DNA of 64,000 nt from Brevundimonas sp. (GTDB lineage Bacteria; Pseudomonadota; Alphaproteobacteria; Caulobacterales; Caulobacteraceae): contig NZ_JAUSOE010000049.1 of the NCBI RefSeq assembly GCF_030656255.1, positions 1-64,000 on the forward strand, in the 5' to 3' direction. Within the stretch, counting starts at the first letter, position 1, and every line of letters starts with the position of its first letter. The position numbers and the translations under genes are program-made. Shown piece by piece: positions 21,317-30,825 of this stretch. The notes under the pieces are model-generated. The model ran no database searches, was not told where the DNA came from, and saw only the letters and a list, made by a program, of their open reading frames with translations.

Positions 21317-23409
21317 CAGTAGCTCATCCTCACGCCGACATAGGCCGAGCGACCCTCGCCGGGGAAGAAGACGGCGGTCGATACGCCGGCGAGCCTGGCG
21401 TCGGTCACGGCGCTGAAGTTCGAAACATAGGCCTCGTCGAACAGGTTGCGGACGTCGGCGAAGACGGTCAGGCCGTCCCGTACGGTCCAGCCCATGTTCA
21501 GGTTCGCCACCGTATAGGCGGGCGACTTCAGGGTGTTGGCGTAGTCGACCCACGAATCCGCCATCGACCATTCCACGCTGGGCGCCACGAACCAGCCCGC
21601 CGGGTGATCATACCGCAGCTCGGTCCTATAAAGGTGCGGCGGCACGACCGGCAGGTCGTTGTCGCCGTAGACCTTGTCCCCGTCGAAGTAGAAGTCGGAG
21701 AAGGCGTAGGTCTGGCGCAGACGCCATTGCGGCGCGATCCGCCAGTCCAGCCCCGCCTCGATGCCTTGGTGAACCGTCGGGCCGGCGTTGAAGGTGGCGG
21801 CGGGGATGCCCAGGGCGGCGTTGATGGCGAAGTTCAGCAGTTCGTGGTCCAGGTCGGCGCGATAGGCGGTGACGTCCCAGGTCACCGGGCCGCGGCGACC
21901 GCGCGTGCCGACTTCCCAGGTTACGGCCTCCTGCGGGACCAGGGGCTGATAGCCCTCGGCCGTCGGCGACAGGGCCGAGAAGTTGGGCGGCTCGACCGAG
22001 CGGGTGACATTGGCGAAGACCTGCTCCCCGCCTTCGCCTTCCCACAACAGGCCAGCGCGGGGTGCGAACCAGTCGAAGCTCTTGTCAACGCTCAGGTCGC
22101 TCGTGCCGGAGACGCCGGGGACCACATAGCTCTGATAGTTCCGTTCGGCGCGGCCCCAGGTGCCCCCGGCGACCAGCGCCAGGCGGTCGGTGACGAACAG
22201 CCGCCCCTCGCCGAAGACGTCCAGCCCCTTGCCGTTCTGGAAGCTGCGGGCGCGCAGACCGTTCTGCTGTCCGGCCAGGTTGGCCCACTGTTTGGCGTCC
22301 AGATCGCCTTGGCGATACCAGGCGCCGTAGAAGGCGTCGGCGCGCAGGCCGGCGACCTGGCCCTGCCAGTCGAAGCGACCGAAGGCGCCATAGTTGCGGC
22401 TCTGCTGGTCAATGACCTGGAAGATGGGGTGATCCAGGTCCTTCCAGGTTCCATAGACGGCGCCCTCGAACACGGTGGACTGATCCAGCCGCCAGCGGGT
22501 CTGCACCGTCGTGCGGATCGACTGCATGTTGCGCTGATAGTTCAGGCTGACATTGCCCAGATTGGCTTTTTCCGGCTGGGTCAGGGCGTCGTTCAGGCTG
22601 ACGCTGCCAGGGATTTCCTGGTGGATGTCGCCGCCCGAGACCATCAGGCGCACCTCGCGGTCCTGGCCGAAGCTGCGGCCCACATTGGCGGACAGGTGCA
22701 GGGACTTGCCCTCGCTCTGCTGTCGCCAGCCGTCGACGCTCTGGCCGGTGACGGCGGCGAAGCCGTCCCAGTCGCCGCGAACGCCCGCCACCTCGGCATG
22801 GGCCCGCACCGTCCCATAGGAGCCGCCGTCCAGACGCAGGCTCAGGTTCGACGCCGCCGTCCGGCCGGTCGGCGTGACCAGATTGACCGCCCCGCCCAGC
22901 AGGGCGCCGCCGAAGCGCAGGGCGTTGCCCCCCTTGTAGACCTCAGTATAGCGGGCGATCAGCGGGTCGATCAGCTGGAAGTCGCCAAAGCCGTCGGCCT
23001 CGTTGAACGGCACGCCATCCTGGGCCAGCAGGGTGCCGCGATTGTGGCTGGAGTTGCCGATGCCCGAGCCCCGGATCGACAGGCGAATGTCGCCGCCCCA
23101 CTTCTTCTGGGCATAGACGCCGGGGGCGTCGCGCAGCACGTCGGCGAGGTTGGGCGCATAGCGGTCGGCATAGGATTCGGCCGAGACGACGGCGACTGCG
23201 CCCGGAGTGCGGGCCAGACGTTCTCGCGCCTCTGCGACGACGGCGGGATCTTCCGCATTGCGGCGGGCGGTGACGATGACGCTGTCCAGCACCGTCGGCT
23301 CCGGGGCCGAACTGGTGGATTGCTGGGCGAGGGCGGGGCTGGCCCATCCCCCACTGGACAGGGCGGCGAGCAACAGGGCGCAGGGCGCCACGGTGGTCTT
23401 GAGAGACAT
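21316..23409 (-). CDS. TonB-dependent receptor, probable copper (or iron chelate) uptake
   Basis: A 697-residue outer-membrane receptor with signal peptide ending near ALAQQ, plug domain (VLDSVIVTARRN..., GDIRLSIRGSGIGN, GNALRFGGALLGGAVNLVTPTG) and a barrel ending in GRSAYVGVRMSY, with a terminal aromatic residue. It resembles FecA-like receptors. Its neighbours are a DUF2946 protein upstream, a PepSY protein coupled at the stop, and a PCu(A)C chaperone. Those neighbours favour copper, but an iron chelate remains possible because the plug alone does not decide it. Confidence 0.85.
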   Translation of the reverse strand: MSLKTTVAPCALLLAALSSGGWASPALAQQSTSSAPEPTVLDSVIVTARRNAEDPAVVAEARERLARTPGAVAVVSAESYADRYAPNLADVLRDAPGVYAQKKWGGDIRLSIRGSGIGNSSHNRGTLLAQDGVPFNEADGFGDFQLIDPLIARYTEVYKGGNALRFGGALLGGAVNLVTPTGRTAASNLSLRLDGGSYGTVRAHAEVAGVRGDWDGFAAVTGQSVDGWRQQSEGKSLHLSANVGRSFGQDREVRLMVSGGDIHQEIPGSVSLNDALTQPEKANLGNVSLNYQRNMQSIRTTVQTRWRLDQSTVFEGAVYGTWKDLDHPIFQVIDQQSRNYGAFGRFDWQGQVAGLRADAFYGAWYRQGDLDAKQWANLAGQQNGLRARSFQNGKGLDVFGEGRLFVTDRLALVAGGTWGRAERNYQSYVVPGVSGTSDLSVDKSFDWFAPRAGLLWEGEGGEQVFANVTRSVEPPNFSALSPTAEGYQPLVPQEAVTWEVGTRGRRGPVTWDVTAYRADLDHELLNFAINAALGIPAATFNAGPTVHQGIEAGLDWRIAPQWRLRQTYAFSDFYFDGDKVYGDNDLPVVPPHLYRTELRYDHPAGWFVAPSVEWSMADSWVDYANTLKSPAYTVANLNMGWTVRDGLTVFADVRNLFDEAYVSNFSAVTDARLAGVSTAVFFPGEGRSAYVGVRMSY

Positions 23410-23475
23410 GATGATCCTGAAGTCAGAACGGTAAGGACGCGCGGGCGCAGGGCCGGCGCGGGCTTTGGGTCTGGT

Positions 23476-23862
23476 TCAGGCGTGGGGTGGTGCGGTGGAC
23501 GGCGGGCGCGGTGGGGCGCGGGCTGGCGGCGGGGGGCTGACGCGGGCGGGCGAATAGACGACGGTCTCGACCGTGCGGATGACCGGCGCGGGTTCGGGCG
23601 CGGGGGGAGTGGGCAGGGCGGCGGCCAGGGGCACGACGCAGGCGGCGCACTTGGCCCCCAGATGCTTGTTGACCGGACCGTCCATGCCGCCGGACTGAAT
23701 GGTCTGCGGCCCTTCGGCGGAACAGATGATCAGGGGCTGTCCGGGCTGAACCGAGGCCAGGGCCGCGAAGGGCAGCAGGGTTCCGAGCACGAGGGCGAAC
23801 ACCGCCGCCAGGAAGGCGAGCGACTGGGCTGTCGACCAATGATCGGACTGCGAACGGTTCAC
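23476..23862 (-). CDS. DUF2946-like small membrane protein
   Basis: A 128-residue protein starting at GTG. One N-terminal hydrophobic helix (AQSLAFLAAVFALVLGTLLP) is followed by IICSAEG and a CAACV pair (HLGAKCAACVVPL), the layout of DUF2946 proteins that accompany copper-related TonB receptors. The tail is Pro/Ala-rich (PPPPARAPPRPP) and low complexity. The extra Cys residues could bind a metal or form a disulfide. It is first in the presumed copper run, 66 bases before the receptor and 37 bases after pth. Confidence 0.7.
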   Translation of the reverse strand: MNRSQSDHWSTAQSLAFLAAVFALVLGTLLPFAALASVQPGQPLIICSAEGPQTIQSGGMDGPVNKHLGAKCAACVVPLAAALPTPPAPEPAPVIRTVETVVYSPARVSPPPPARAPPRPPSTAPPHA

Positions 23863-23899
23863 GCCTCGCCTCTACGGGCTTTCGCGAAAGGCGTACAGG

Positions 23900-24520
23900 C
23901 TACAGTTCGCCGCGCGCCGCCTGTCGGGGGCTGAACTTGGGCGCGGGGGCCAGGCGCAGGACCTCGCCCTGATAGCGTTCGTCATCGCCGGCGGCGGCGA
24001 AGGGCAGGGCGTCGGCGCAGGCCTGGAGCAGGGCGTCCAGCCACGGCTGTTCGGCCTTGTGGAAGTCGCCCAGGACATGGGGCATGACCATCTCCTTCTC
24101 GCCGGGATGGCCGATCCCCATGCGCGCGCGACGGAAGTCGGCGCCCAGGTGGCTGATCAGCGAACGCACGCCGTTCTGTCCGGCGGCGCCCCCGCCGGTC
24201 TTCATGCGGAACCGCCCCGGCGCCAGGTCGATCTCATCATGGAAGACGATGATCTCGGACGGCTTGATCTTGTAGAAGCGCGCGGCCTCGCCGACGGCCC
24301 GGCCGCTCTCGTTCATATAGGTCTGGGGCTTCATCAGCAGGACCTTGACCGGTCCATCCGCCGTCTCGACCTGGCCTTCGCTGACGATCGACTGGAACTT
24401 GGCCCGCTCGGGCCCGAAGCGCCAGCGGCGCGCGATCTCGTCGGCGGCCATGAAGCCGATGTTGTGGCGGTTCTTCTCGTATTTGGCGCCCGGATTGCCG
24501 AGCCCGGCGATGATGATCAT
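23900..24520 (-). CDS. pth: Peptidyl-tRNA hydrolase
   Basis: Pth frees tRNA from prematurely released peptidyl-tRNA in the cytoplasm. The 206-residue protein opens with GLGNPGAKYEKNRHNIGFMAAD, which contains the catalytic His region and substrate Asn. MKPQTYMNESGRAV and FHDEIDLAPGRFRMKTGGGAAGQNGVRS-type blocks follow, with GHPG further on. It is downstream of rplY in the usual rplY-pth order, with a terminator hairpin between them. Confidence 0.97.
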   Translation of the reverse strand: MIIIAGLGNPGAKYEKNRHNIGFMAADEIARRWRFGPERAKFQSIVSEGQVETADGPVKVLLMKPQTYMNESGRAVGEAARFYKIKPSEIIVFHDEIDLAPGRFRMKTGGGAAGQNGVRSLISHLGADFRRARMGIGHPGEKEMVMPHVLGDFHKAEQPWLDALLQACADALPFAAAGDDERYQGEVLRLAPAPKFSPRQAARGEL

Positions 24521-24550
24521 GGCGTCCTCATGCCGTGTACGCCGCCCAAA

Positions 24551-24582
24551 GAAAAGCCCCGCCGCGGCGAACCGGGCGGGGC
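24551..24582 (-). terminator. Terminator between rplY and pth
   Basis: On the minus strand GGCCCCGCCC pairs with GGCGGGGC around a GC-rich loop and is followed by CTTTTCTTT. It lies just after the rplY stop, so rplY may be transcribed more strongly than pth. Confidence 0.65.
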
Positions 24583-24607
24583 CTGATCTTGTCGATCCGA
24601 CGAAGGC

Positions 24608-25240
24608 TTAGCCTTCGGTCTTCTCGGTCGGAGCGGCGTCAGCGTCGGCGGCTTCATCGGCGGCGGCCGACAGGGCGGCGGACGAGACCTTGATGGTGGC
24701 GATCACGAAGTCGCGGTCGGTGATGGTCGGCTCGACGCCCTTGGGCAGTTCGATGTCCGAGAAGCGGATGGTGTCGCCCATCTGCGCCTTGGCCAGATCG
24801 ACGACCAGTTCATCAGGAATGCTGTCGGCCTTGACCAGGATTTCGACCGCGTGACGGACGACTTCCAGCGAGCCGCCCTGACGGACGAACGGCGCGTCAT
24901 CGGCGTTCTTGAAGTGAACCGACACTTCGATCTTGATCGGGGCGTGCTGATCGACGCGCATCAGGTCGAAGTGCATCGGGCGGTCCGATACCGGGTCGAA
25001 CTGCACGTCCTTGGCGATGACCGGCTGGGTCTCTTCGCCGTACTTCAGCGTGACCAGGTGGCCCAGCAGCTTGCCGGTGTAGAGGGACTTGCGGAAGTCC
25101 TTCTCGTTCACCGAAATGGAGACGGGGGCCTTGTCGCCGCCGTACAGGACGCCCGGCACGAAACCGGCGCGACGGGCGGCGCGTGCGCTGCCGGTGCCGA
25201 CGCCATCGCGGACGTCCACGTTCAGAATGATCTCGGCCAT
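24608..25240 (-). CDS. rplY: 50S ribosomal protein L25/general stress protein Ctc
   Basis: L25 binds 5S rRNA in the large subunit. The start at 25240 (MAEIILNVDVRDGVGTGSARAARR) matches the family N-terminus and gives 210 residues, the two-domain TL5/CTC form. The N-terminal domain carries GFVPGVLYGGDKAPVSISV. The C-terminal beta domain runs from about residue 95, and an acidic Ala/Asp tail (DEAADADAAP) closes it. An upstream in-frame extension to 25303 is unconserved. A promoter with TTGCAC and TAATAG lies about 90 bases upstream. Confidence 0.95.
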   Translation of the reverse strand: MAEIILNVDVRDGVGTGSARAARRAGFVPGVLYGGDKAPVSISVNEKDFRKSLYTGKLLGHLVTLKYGEETQPVIAKDVQFDPVSDRPMHFDLMRVDQHAPIKIEVSVHFKNADDAPFVRQGGSLEVVRHAVEILVKADSIPDELVVDLAKAQMGDTIRFSDIELPKGVEPTITDRDFVIATIKVSSAALSAAADEAADADAAPTEKTEG

Positions 25241-25328
25241 CTGGCTCGCCTCAACAACAACGGAAACACCGCGCCAACCCTGGGCCCGCGCGGCGGGGGT
25301 CATGAACCCTCGAATTCAAGAGCGCGGG

Positions 25329-25357
25329 CTATTACACGCATCATGATGGATGTGCAA
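25329..25357 (-). promoter_or_regulatory. Sigma-70-like promoter of rplY
   Basis: On the minus strand TTGCAC and TAATAG are separated by 17 bases, about 90 bases before the rplY start. The gap between rplY and the MHYT kinase (25241-25406) holds no gene. Confidence 0.55.
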
Positions 25358-25406
25358 CCGCCCTGACGGTAAATGCAACGGTCGAAGAGGCTTACGCCGC
25401 TTTCGA

Positions 25407-27692
25407 TCAGGCCGCCTTCGCCGCATCTTTGAGCAAGGCGCCCGGATCGGCGACGATTGCAAGCAGTTCCGCCGTGTTGAACGGTTTGGCCAGATGATGA
25501 TCGGCCCCTGCCGCCTGTCCGGCGGCGACGTGTTCGGGCATGGCGTTGGCCGTCAGCATGACGATGGGGGTGCGGCGGCCGCCTGAGGTCGCTTCGTACA
25601 GGCGAATCTCCTGAGTCGCCGTCAGCCCGTCCATGATCGGCATCTGCATGTCCATCAGCACCAGATCGAAGTCGCCGGCGCGGAACGCCTCCACCGCCTG
25701 CGCGCCGTTCTCGGTCATGAAGATTTCCGAAGAAATCTGACTCAGGATCAGCTCTAGGACACGGCGGTTTGTCGGATGGTCGTCGGCGACCAGCACCCGC
25801 ATGGGGCGTTGTTCGCCGTTTGCGGCGGGCGATGCGGCGATTTCGACCTGCGCCGGCGCTTCGCAGGAGACCAGGGGAAGGGTCAGGATGAAGGCGGAAC
25901 CGCCGCCCGGTTCGCTTTCGCAATCCAGATCGCCGCCCATCATCTCCGCCAACTGACGGCAGATCGACAGGCCCAGTCCCGAGCCGCCGAATCGGCGAGT
26001 GATGCCGCCGTCGGCCTGTTCGAAGCGGCTGAACAGGCGCTCGCGCGTGGCGGCGTCGAAGCCGATTCCCGTGTCCTCGACCATGAAGCGCAGGGTGGGC
26101 GCACCCTCCTTGTCCGGACCGCGCTGGACGGTCAGACCGACGAAGCCCTGGCTGGTGAACTTGACGGAGTTCGAGATCAGATTGGTCAGGATCTGCTTCA
26201 GCCGCACCACGTCTCCCCGGATCCAGAGACCCGCGTCCACGTCGATATCAATGTGGAAGCCCAGATGCTTCTCACGCGCGTTTTCGGCATAGAGCTGCGC
26301 GGCTTCACGCACGGCCTTTTCCAGTTCGAAGGCGTCGTTGGTCAGCTCAAGCTTGCCTGATTCGACCCGCGCGAGATCCAGGATGTCGCTGAGCAAAGTC
26401 TGGAGCGTGCGGCCCGAGGCCTGCATCAGGTCCAGCATCTCGCGCTGTTCCGCCGTGAGGTCGGTCTTGGACAGGGCTTGAGACAGACCGATCACGCCGT
26501 TCAAAGGCGTGCGAATCTCGTGGCTCATATTCGCAAGGAACTGGCTCTTGGCGACATTGGCCGCCTCGGCCGCGTCTCGCGCCTCGCCCAGGGCTCGGGC
26601 GTCCCGCTTCAAGGCCGTGATGTCATTGCAGACCGTGACCGTACCCCCCTCGGCGGTGCGTCGGTCTTGAATCTGCAGCCATTGGTCTCCGGCTACCCGC
26701 TGTTCTATCGTTGATGCGCCTTGGCGGCGCACACGGATGCGTTCGGTGATCCATTCGTCCTCGCGGCCGATGGCTTCGTCATATCGGCCTTCATTGATGC
26801 CGATCTGGAGGACTTCGCGAAAAGTCATTCCGACCCTGAGGAAGGGCGCCAGCTCAGGATTCACCTCGACGTAGCGCGCATTCCACAGCACCAGGCGATC
26901 ATCCGCGTCGTAGAAGCCCAGTCCGTCCGACATGGCTTCGACCGCTTCACGAATATGACCCAGGGCGTTGGCCCGTGCCGTATAGGCCATGAAGACCAGG
27001 GCGCCGCCGATACCGACGATGGCCAGGGCGATGACGAAGACCAGGGTTCGCATGGCGTCGGGCGAGAGGCCGGACTGCGGACCCACGGTGGGGTCCGGCG
27101 TCACGGTTATGGCGGCCATGCCGACGAAATGCAGGAAGACGATAGACAGTGAGGCGCCAAGAACCGTCGTCGCTAACCGTCTCAATCCTCCAGGTTGATG
27201 GACGAAGGCGCTAGTTCCGCCGATCATCAGACCCCCGACGATGGACACGACCACGAGCTCGGGCCGCCAACTCAGATGCATGGGCGCCTGAAGCGCCGCC
27301 ATTCCCAGATAATGCATGGCGGCGACGCCTGAGACGGCGATGAGGGCGCCCATGACGCGGCGCCAACGGTCGTCGCCGCTCAAGGCTGCGAAAAGGGCCA
27401 CGCCCATCGCGACCAGGATCACCAGGGCGGAGGTCAGGGTCAGGGTCACGTCGTAGGTGAGGGCGCCGACGCCGACATAACCCTGCATGGCGATGAAATG
27501 GGTGGACCAAATCGTGACTGAGGCGATCAATCCCGCCGAGATTGCGAGGCGCCGACGGCGTTCGCCGTCGGTGATGCGGGCGCGCTCCATGAAGCGGGAG
27601 GCGGAACCCATGCCCACGAGGCATACGATGACGGCCAGCAGGGTCACCCGCCAGTCGTGATCACGCACGATGCAATAAAGTATCCGGTCCAC
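25407..27692 (-). CDS. MHYT-domain hybrid sensor histidine kinase
   Basis: A 761-residue membrane hybrid kinase. I use the GTG at 27692 ([15 protein letters not shown]), which has GAAGGGGA before it; a longer start at 27734 lacks support. Order: seven-helix MHYT sensor in the first ~230 residues with motif copies [15 protein letters not shown] and FLHFVGM (thought to bind copper and sense a diatomic gas); a PAS domain; HisKA with the phospho-His in [12 protein letters not shown]; HATPase with DTGIGF and GGSGLGLSI; and a C-terminal receiver with phospho-Asp in [13 protein letters not shown]. No output DNA-binding domain and no paired regulator gene lie nearby, so it probably signals through a separate phosphotransfer protein. 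Confidence 0.92.
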   Translation of the reverse strand: MDRILYCIVRDHDWRVTLLAVIVCLVGMGSASRFMERARITDGERRRRLAISAGLIASVTIWSTHFIAMQGYVGVGALTYDVTLTLTSALVILVAMGVALFAALSGDDRWRRVMGALIAVSGVAAMHYLGMAALQAPMHLSWRPELVVVSIVGGLMIGGTSAFVHQPGGLRRLATTVLGASLSIVFLHFVGMAAITVTPDPTVGPQSGLSPDAMRTLVFVIALAIVGIGGALVFMAYTARANALGHIREAVEAMSDGLGFYDADDRLVLWNARYVEVNPELAPFLRVGMTFREVLQIGINEGRYDEAIGREDEWITERIRVRRQGASTIEQRVAGDQWLQIQDRRTAEGGTVTVCNDITALKRDARALGEARDAAEAANVAKSQFLANMSHEIRTPLNGVIGLSQALSKTDLTAEQREMLDLMQASGRTLQTLLSDILDLARVESGKLELTNDAFELEKAVREAAQLYAENAREKHLGFHIDIDVDAGLWIRGDVVRLKQILTNLISNSVKFTSQGFVGLTVQRGPDKEGAPTLRFMVEDTGIGFDAATRERLFSRFEQADGGITRRFGGSGLGLSICRQLAEMMGGDLDCESEPGGGSAFILTLPLVSCEAPAQVEIAASPAANGEQRPMRVLVADDHPTNRRVLELILSQISSEIFMTENGAQAVEAFRAGDFDLVLMDMQMPIMDGLTATQEIRLYEATSGGRRTPIVMLTANAMPEHVAAGQAAGADHHLAKPFNTAELLAIVADPGALLKDAAKAA

Positions 27693-27768
27693 GGCGTCCC
27701 CTTCAGCGCCATGCTGGACGAAACTCCTAAACAAACGGTGCGGCCACGCTTGGAAAAAACAACCTCTT

Positions 27769-27786
27769 CTGTCGGCGCGCCGTCAC
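27769..27786 (+). promoter_or_regulatory. Weak Pho box upstream of phoR
   Basis: CTGTCGG-CGCG-CCGTCAC keeps the 7+4+7 layout and 11 of 14 positions of the Pho box, 57 bases before phoR. It suggests PhoB control of phoR itself, less certain than the site before pstC. Confidence 0.4.
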
Positions 27787-27842
27787 AGAATCCGTGCAAG
27801 GATTGGATTCCTTAGGCTGCTCACACGAATCTGGCGCCGCAT

Positions 27843-29255
27843 ATGCCTTATGAATCCTCGCCTTCGCCGGTGGCGCCGATCTCGACTTCCCGTTTCTGGA
27901 CGGTGGGCATCAGCATCGTGATCGCCTTGGTTGTGATGGTGGGGCTCGCGTTCATCCATCCGGAGATTGCGAATTGGTTGGTCGGAGGCGCGGTTGTCGT
28001 CGCGGCTTCAGCCTGGATCTTGAACGTGCAGTCGCCTTCGGTCGCGCCTCTGCCTGAAACATTGGGAGCGCCGATCGAACGGTCGGCGGATCCGATGACT
28101 GCGCAACTCTTGGACCGGGTGTTCGAGGCCTTGGACGATCCCGTGTTGATCATCAGCGGGGGCGAACCCGACGACATCGCGGGCCGCCGGGTCGTCATGG
28201 CCAACAAGGCGGCGCGCGACCTGCTCCGTATCCAGAGGCAGGGCGCCTTGCTGGTTCAGGTGATCCGGGAGCCGGGCGTGCTGGAAGCCGTAGACGAGGC
28301 CCTGTTCGGCGGCGTCTCTCGTACCACCGACTACGCCACCGGAGGGCAGCGCGACCGGCGCTGGCGCGCCTGGACACGGCCTCTGGGCGACGGAGAAGGA
28401 AAAGGGCAGGGCGCTCTCGCCCTCGTCATTCTTCGCGACGAGACCGATGCGCGGCGCACCGAAATGATGCGTGTCGACTTCCTGGCCAACGCCAGTCATG
28501 AACTCCGCACGCCACTGGCGTCGTTGAGCGGCTTCATCGAGACGCTCAAGGGGCATGCGCGCGATGATGTGGCGGCCCGCGATCGCTTCCTCGACATCAT
28601 GTCGGCCCAGGCGGATCGGATGGGACGGCTGGTCGCGGACCTGCTGTCGCTCAGCCGGATCGAACTGAACGAGCATATTCCGCCGTCCGGGCGGGTCGAT
28701 CTGGATCGCGCGGCCTCCGACGTCGTCGACGCCGTCAGCGTGTTGACGCAAGAAAAACAGGTCGATGTCGTCGTCGATCAGGGAGAGGCGAGGGCCTCGA
28801 TCAGCGGCGACCGGGACGAGATATTGCAGGTGGTGCAGAACCTGCTCGACAACGCCGTCAAATATTCGCCCAAGGGCGGAACGGTGGAGATTTCGGTGCG
28901 GTCCGATCTGTCGTTCGACGAGGCCTGGGCCTCGCGCATGCCGGGCGCGACGCGGCTACCCCTGGTGACGCCCGATCGGGCGGTCGGTGTCCTCTATGCG
29001 GCCGTCACAGTTCGCGACCACGGACCGGGCATGGCGCGGGAGCATCTGCCGCGGCTGACGGAACGCTTCTATCGGGTCGAGGGCCAGAAGAGCGGCGAAC
29101 GCCAGGGGACCGGACTGGGTCTGGCCATCGTCAAACACATCATAAACCGCCACCAGGGCGGGCTGGTGGTGGAAAGCGCGCCCGGGCTTGGGGCCGCGTT
29201 CACGGCCTGGTTCCCCATGGTGATCGAGCGTCGCGACGTCCGAACGGCCGCCTGA
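27843..29255 (+). CDS. phoR: Phosphate regulon sensor histidine kinase PhoR
   Basis: The kinase phosphorylates PhoB when phosphate is scarce. Of its 470 residues, two N-terminal membrane helices (about 18-38 and 44-62) are followed by a PAS-like region (90-200), HisKA with phospho-His 219 (NASHELRTPLASLSG), and HATPase (NLLDNAVKYSP, VRDHGPGM, GTGLGLAIVKHI). The short or absent periplasmic loop is typical of PhoR, which senses through the Pst transporter and PhoU. Gene order phoR-pstC-pstA-pstB-phoU-phoB supports the call. Confidence 0.95.
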   Translation: MPYESSPSPVAPISTSRFWTVGISIVIALVVMVGLAFIHPEIANWLVGGAVVVAASAWILNVQSPSVAPLPETLGAPIERSADPMTAQLLDRVFEALDDPVLIISGGEPDDIAGRRVVMANKAARDLLRIQRQGALLVQVIREPGVLEAVDEALFGGVSRTTDYATGGQRDRRWRAWTRPLGDGEGKGQGALALVILRDETDARRTEMMRVDFLANASHELRTPLASLSGFIETLKGHARDDVAARDRFLDIMSAQADRMGRLVADLLSLSRIELNEHIPPSGRVDLDRAASDVVDAVSVLTQEKQVDVVVDQGEARASISGDRDEILQVVQNLLDNAVKYSPKGGTVEISVRSDLSFDEAWASRMPGATRLPLVTPDRAVGVLYAAVTVRDHGPGMAREHLPRLTERFYRVEGQKSGERQGTGLGLAIVKHIINRHQGGLVVESAPGLGAAFTAWFPMVIERRDVRTAA

Positions 29256-29272
29256 TGGCGTGAGGACCGGCG

Positions 29273-29290
29273 CTGTTACCGAACTGTCAT
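29273..29290 (+). promoter_or_regulatory. Pho box upstream of pstC
   Basis: CTGTTAC-CGAA-CTGTCAT: two 7-base half-sites with a 4-base spacer, 13 of 14 positions matching the common CTGTCAT repeat if the first half is allowed TAC. It lies about 105 bases before pstC and just after the phoR stop, so the pst genes have their own PhoB-dependent promoter. Confidence 0.75.
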
Positions 29291-29394
29291 CAACCCGTCT
29301 TATTCCGCTGACCATTCGCAGGCAGTAGTCGCGCCGCGTCGAAGCCGGATTCCCGGTCTCCATTCGATTCGCGCCTGCCCGCTTCGGACCCGGA

Positions 29395-30825
29395 ATGATC
29401 TGGATTTATTTGCTGATCCTCATCGCGCTCAGCGCCGCCGCCTTTGTCGGCGGACGCGAGTTGGCGCGTCGTCGCGCCGTCGGCGCGCACCCTCATTCGC
29501 GCCCGGGCCAGCACGGCGCCTACGCCATGATCTGGGTGGCTGCGCCCGCCCTGCTGGTCCTGATCCTTCTGAGCGTCTTCTCGGCGCCGCTGGAGCGCCA
29601 GTTGACCGCCGCCGGCACGCCCGATGTGGTGGCCGAGCTTGAGCATTTCCGCCGCGACGCCTTCTTCGCCGACGCCCACCGGGTCGGTCGGGGCGAGCCC
29701 GCCCTGCAGATCTGGGAGCGCCCGCTTGCCGAACAGCTTCCCGTCGAGGCTCGCCGCATGGTGCGTATCGAACGGACGCTGCAATGGGGCGGCGGGGTCG
29801 CCGCCATCCTGGCCGCCATCCTCGGCGGTCTGTTCGCCCTGACCCAGATCAAGCCCCAGACCCGCGCCCGCAACCGGGTCGAGGGCTGGATCTACGGCGC
29901 CCTGTTCATCTGTTCGGCCATCGCCGTGCTGACGACCCTGGGCATCATCGCCTCTCTGGCCTTCGACTCCTTCCGCTTCTTCCAGAAGGTGCCGATCTTC
30001 GACTTCCTGTTCGGCACCCAGTGGAGCCCTCAGATCGCCATCCGCGCCGACCAGGTGGGATCGACCGGCGCCTTCGGGGCCGTGCCCCTGTTCGTCGGCA
30101 CAATGCTGATCATGTCGATCGCCATGTGCGTGGCGGCGCCGATCGGTCTGCTGTCGGCCATCTATCTTTCGGAATACGCCAGCCGCACCACACGGGCCGT
30201 CATCAAGCCTCTGCTCGAGATTCTCGCCGGCGTGCCGACCGTGGTCTACGGCTTCTTCGCCGCCCTGACGGTGGGGCCCATCCTGCGGGTCTTCTTCAAC
30301 GAGATCGGTCTGTTCCTGATGGGCGGACCGCTGGACGGACTGGGTCAGTATCTGGCCCTGGTTCAGAACCAGATGGCCCTGACGGCCGGCGCCGTGATGG
30401 GCATCATGTTGATCCCCTTCGTCTCGTCCCTGTCGGACGACATTCTGAACGCGGTGCCGCAGTCCCTGCGTGACGGCTCGTTCGCCATGGGGGCGACCAA
30501 GTCCGAGACGGTCAAGCGGGTCCTGTTGCCCGCCGCCCTGCCGGGCATCGCCGGCGCCCTGCTGCTGGCCGTGTCGCGGGCCATCGGCGAGACCATGATC
30601 GTGACCATGGCCGCCGGCCTGGCCGCCAACCTGACTTTCAATCCGCTGGATACGGTGACGACCGTCACGGTGCAGATCGTGACCCTGCTGACCGGCGACC
30701 AGGAGTTCAACAGCGCCAAGACCCTGTCGGCCTTCGGCCTGGGACTGACCCTGTTCATGGTGACTCTGGTGCTGAACATCATCGCTCACCGGATCGTCCA
30801 GACCTATCGGGAACAATATGACTGA
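29395..30825 (+). CDS. pstC: Phosphate ABC transporter permease PstC
   Basis: PstC is one of the two permeases of the high-affinity phosphate importer. The 476 residues exceed the ~320 of E. coli PstC because of an N-terminal part with extra helices (first ~140 residues: IWIYLLILIALSAAAFVGG, AMIWVAAPALLVLILLSVF and VAAILAAILGGLFAL). The permease core carries PLLEILAGVPTVVYGFFA and the EAA-type loop DGSFAMGATKSETVKRVLLPAALPG. The C-terminus overlaps pstA by 8 bases. Such long PstC forms are usual in alphaproteobacteria. Confidence 0.95.
   Translation: MIWIYLLILIALSAAAFVGGRELARRRAVGAHPHSRPGQHGAYAMIWVAAPALLVLILLSVFSAPLERQLTAAGTPDVVAELEHFRRDAFFADAHRVGRGEPALQIWERPLAEQLPVEARRMVRIERTLQWGGGVAAILAAILGGLFALTQIKPQTRARNRVEGWIYGALFICSAIAVLTTLGIIASLAFDSFRFFQKVPIFDFLFGTQWSPQIAIRADQVGSTGAFGAVPLFVGTMLIMSIAMCVAAPIGLLSAIYLSEYASRTTRAVIKPLLEILAGVPTVVYGFFAALTVGPILRVFFNEIGLFLMGGPLDGLGQYLALVQNQMALTAGAVMGIMLIPFVSSLSDDILNAVPQSLRDGSFAMGATKSETVKRVLLPAALPGIAGALLLAVSRAIGETMIVTMAAGLAANLTFNPLDTVTTVTVQIVTLLTGDQEFNSAKTLSAFGLGLTLFMVTLVLNIIAHRIVQTYREQYD

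Noticed and set aside
21298-23934. 878-codon plus-strand frame over the TonB receptor
   Set aside because: The minus strand holds a receptor with a signal peptide, plug domain and barrel, and this frame has no recognisable domain.
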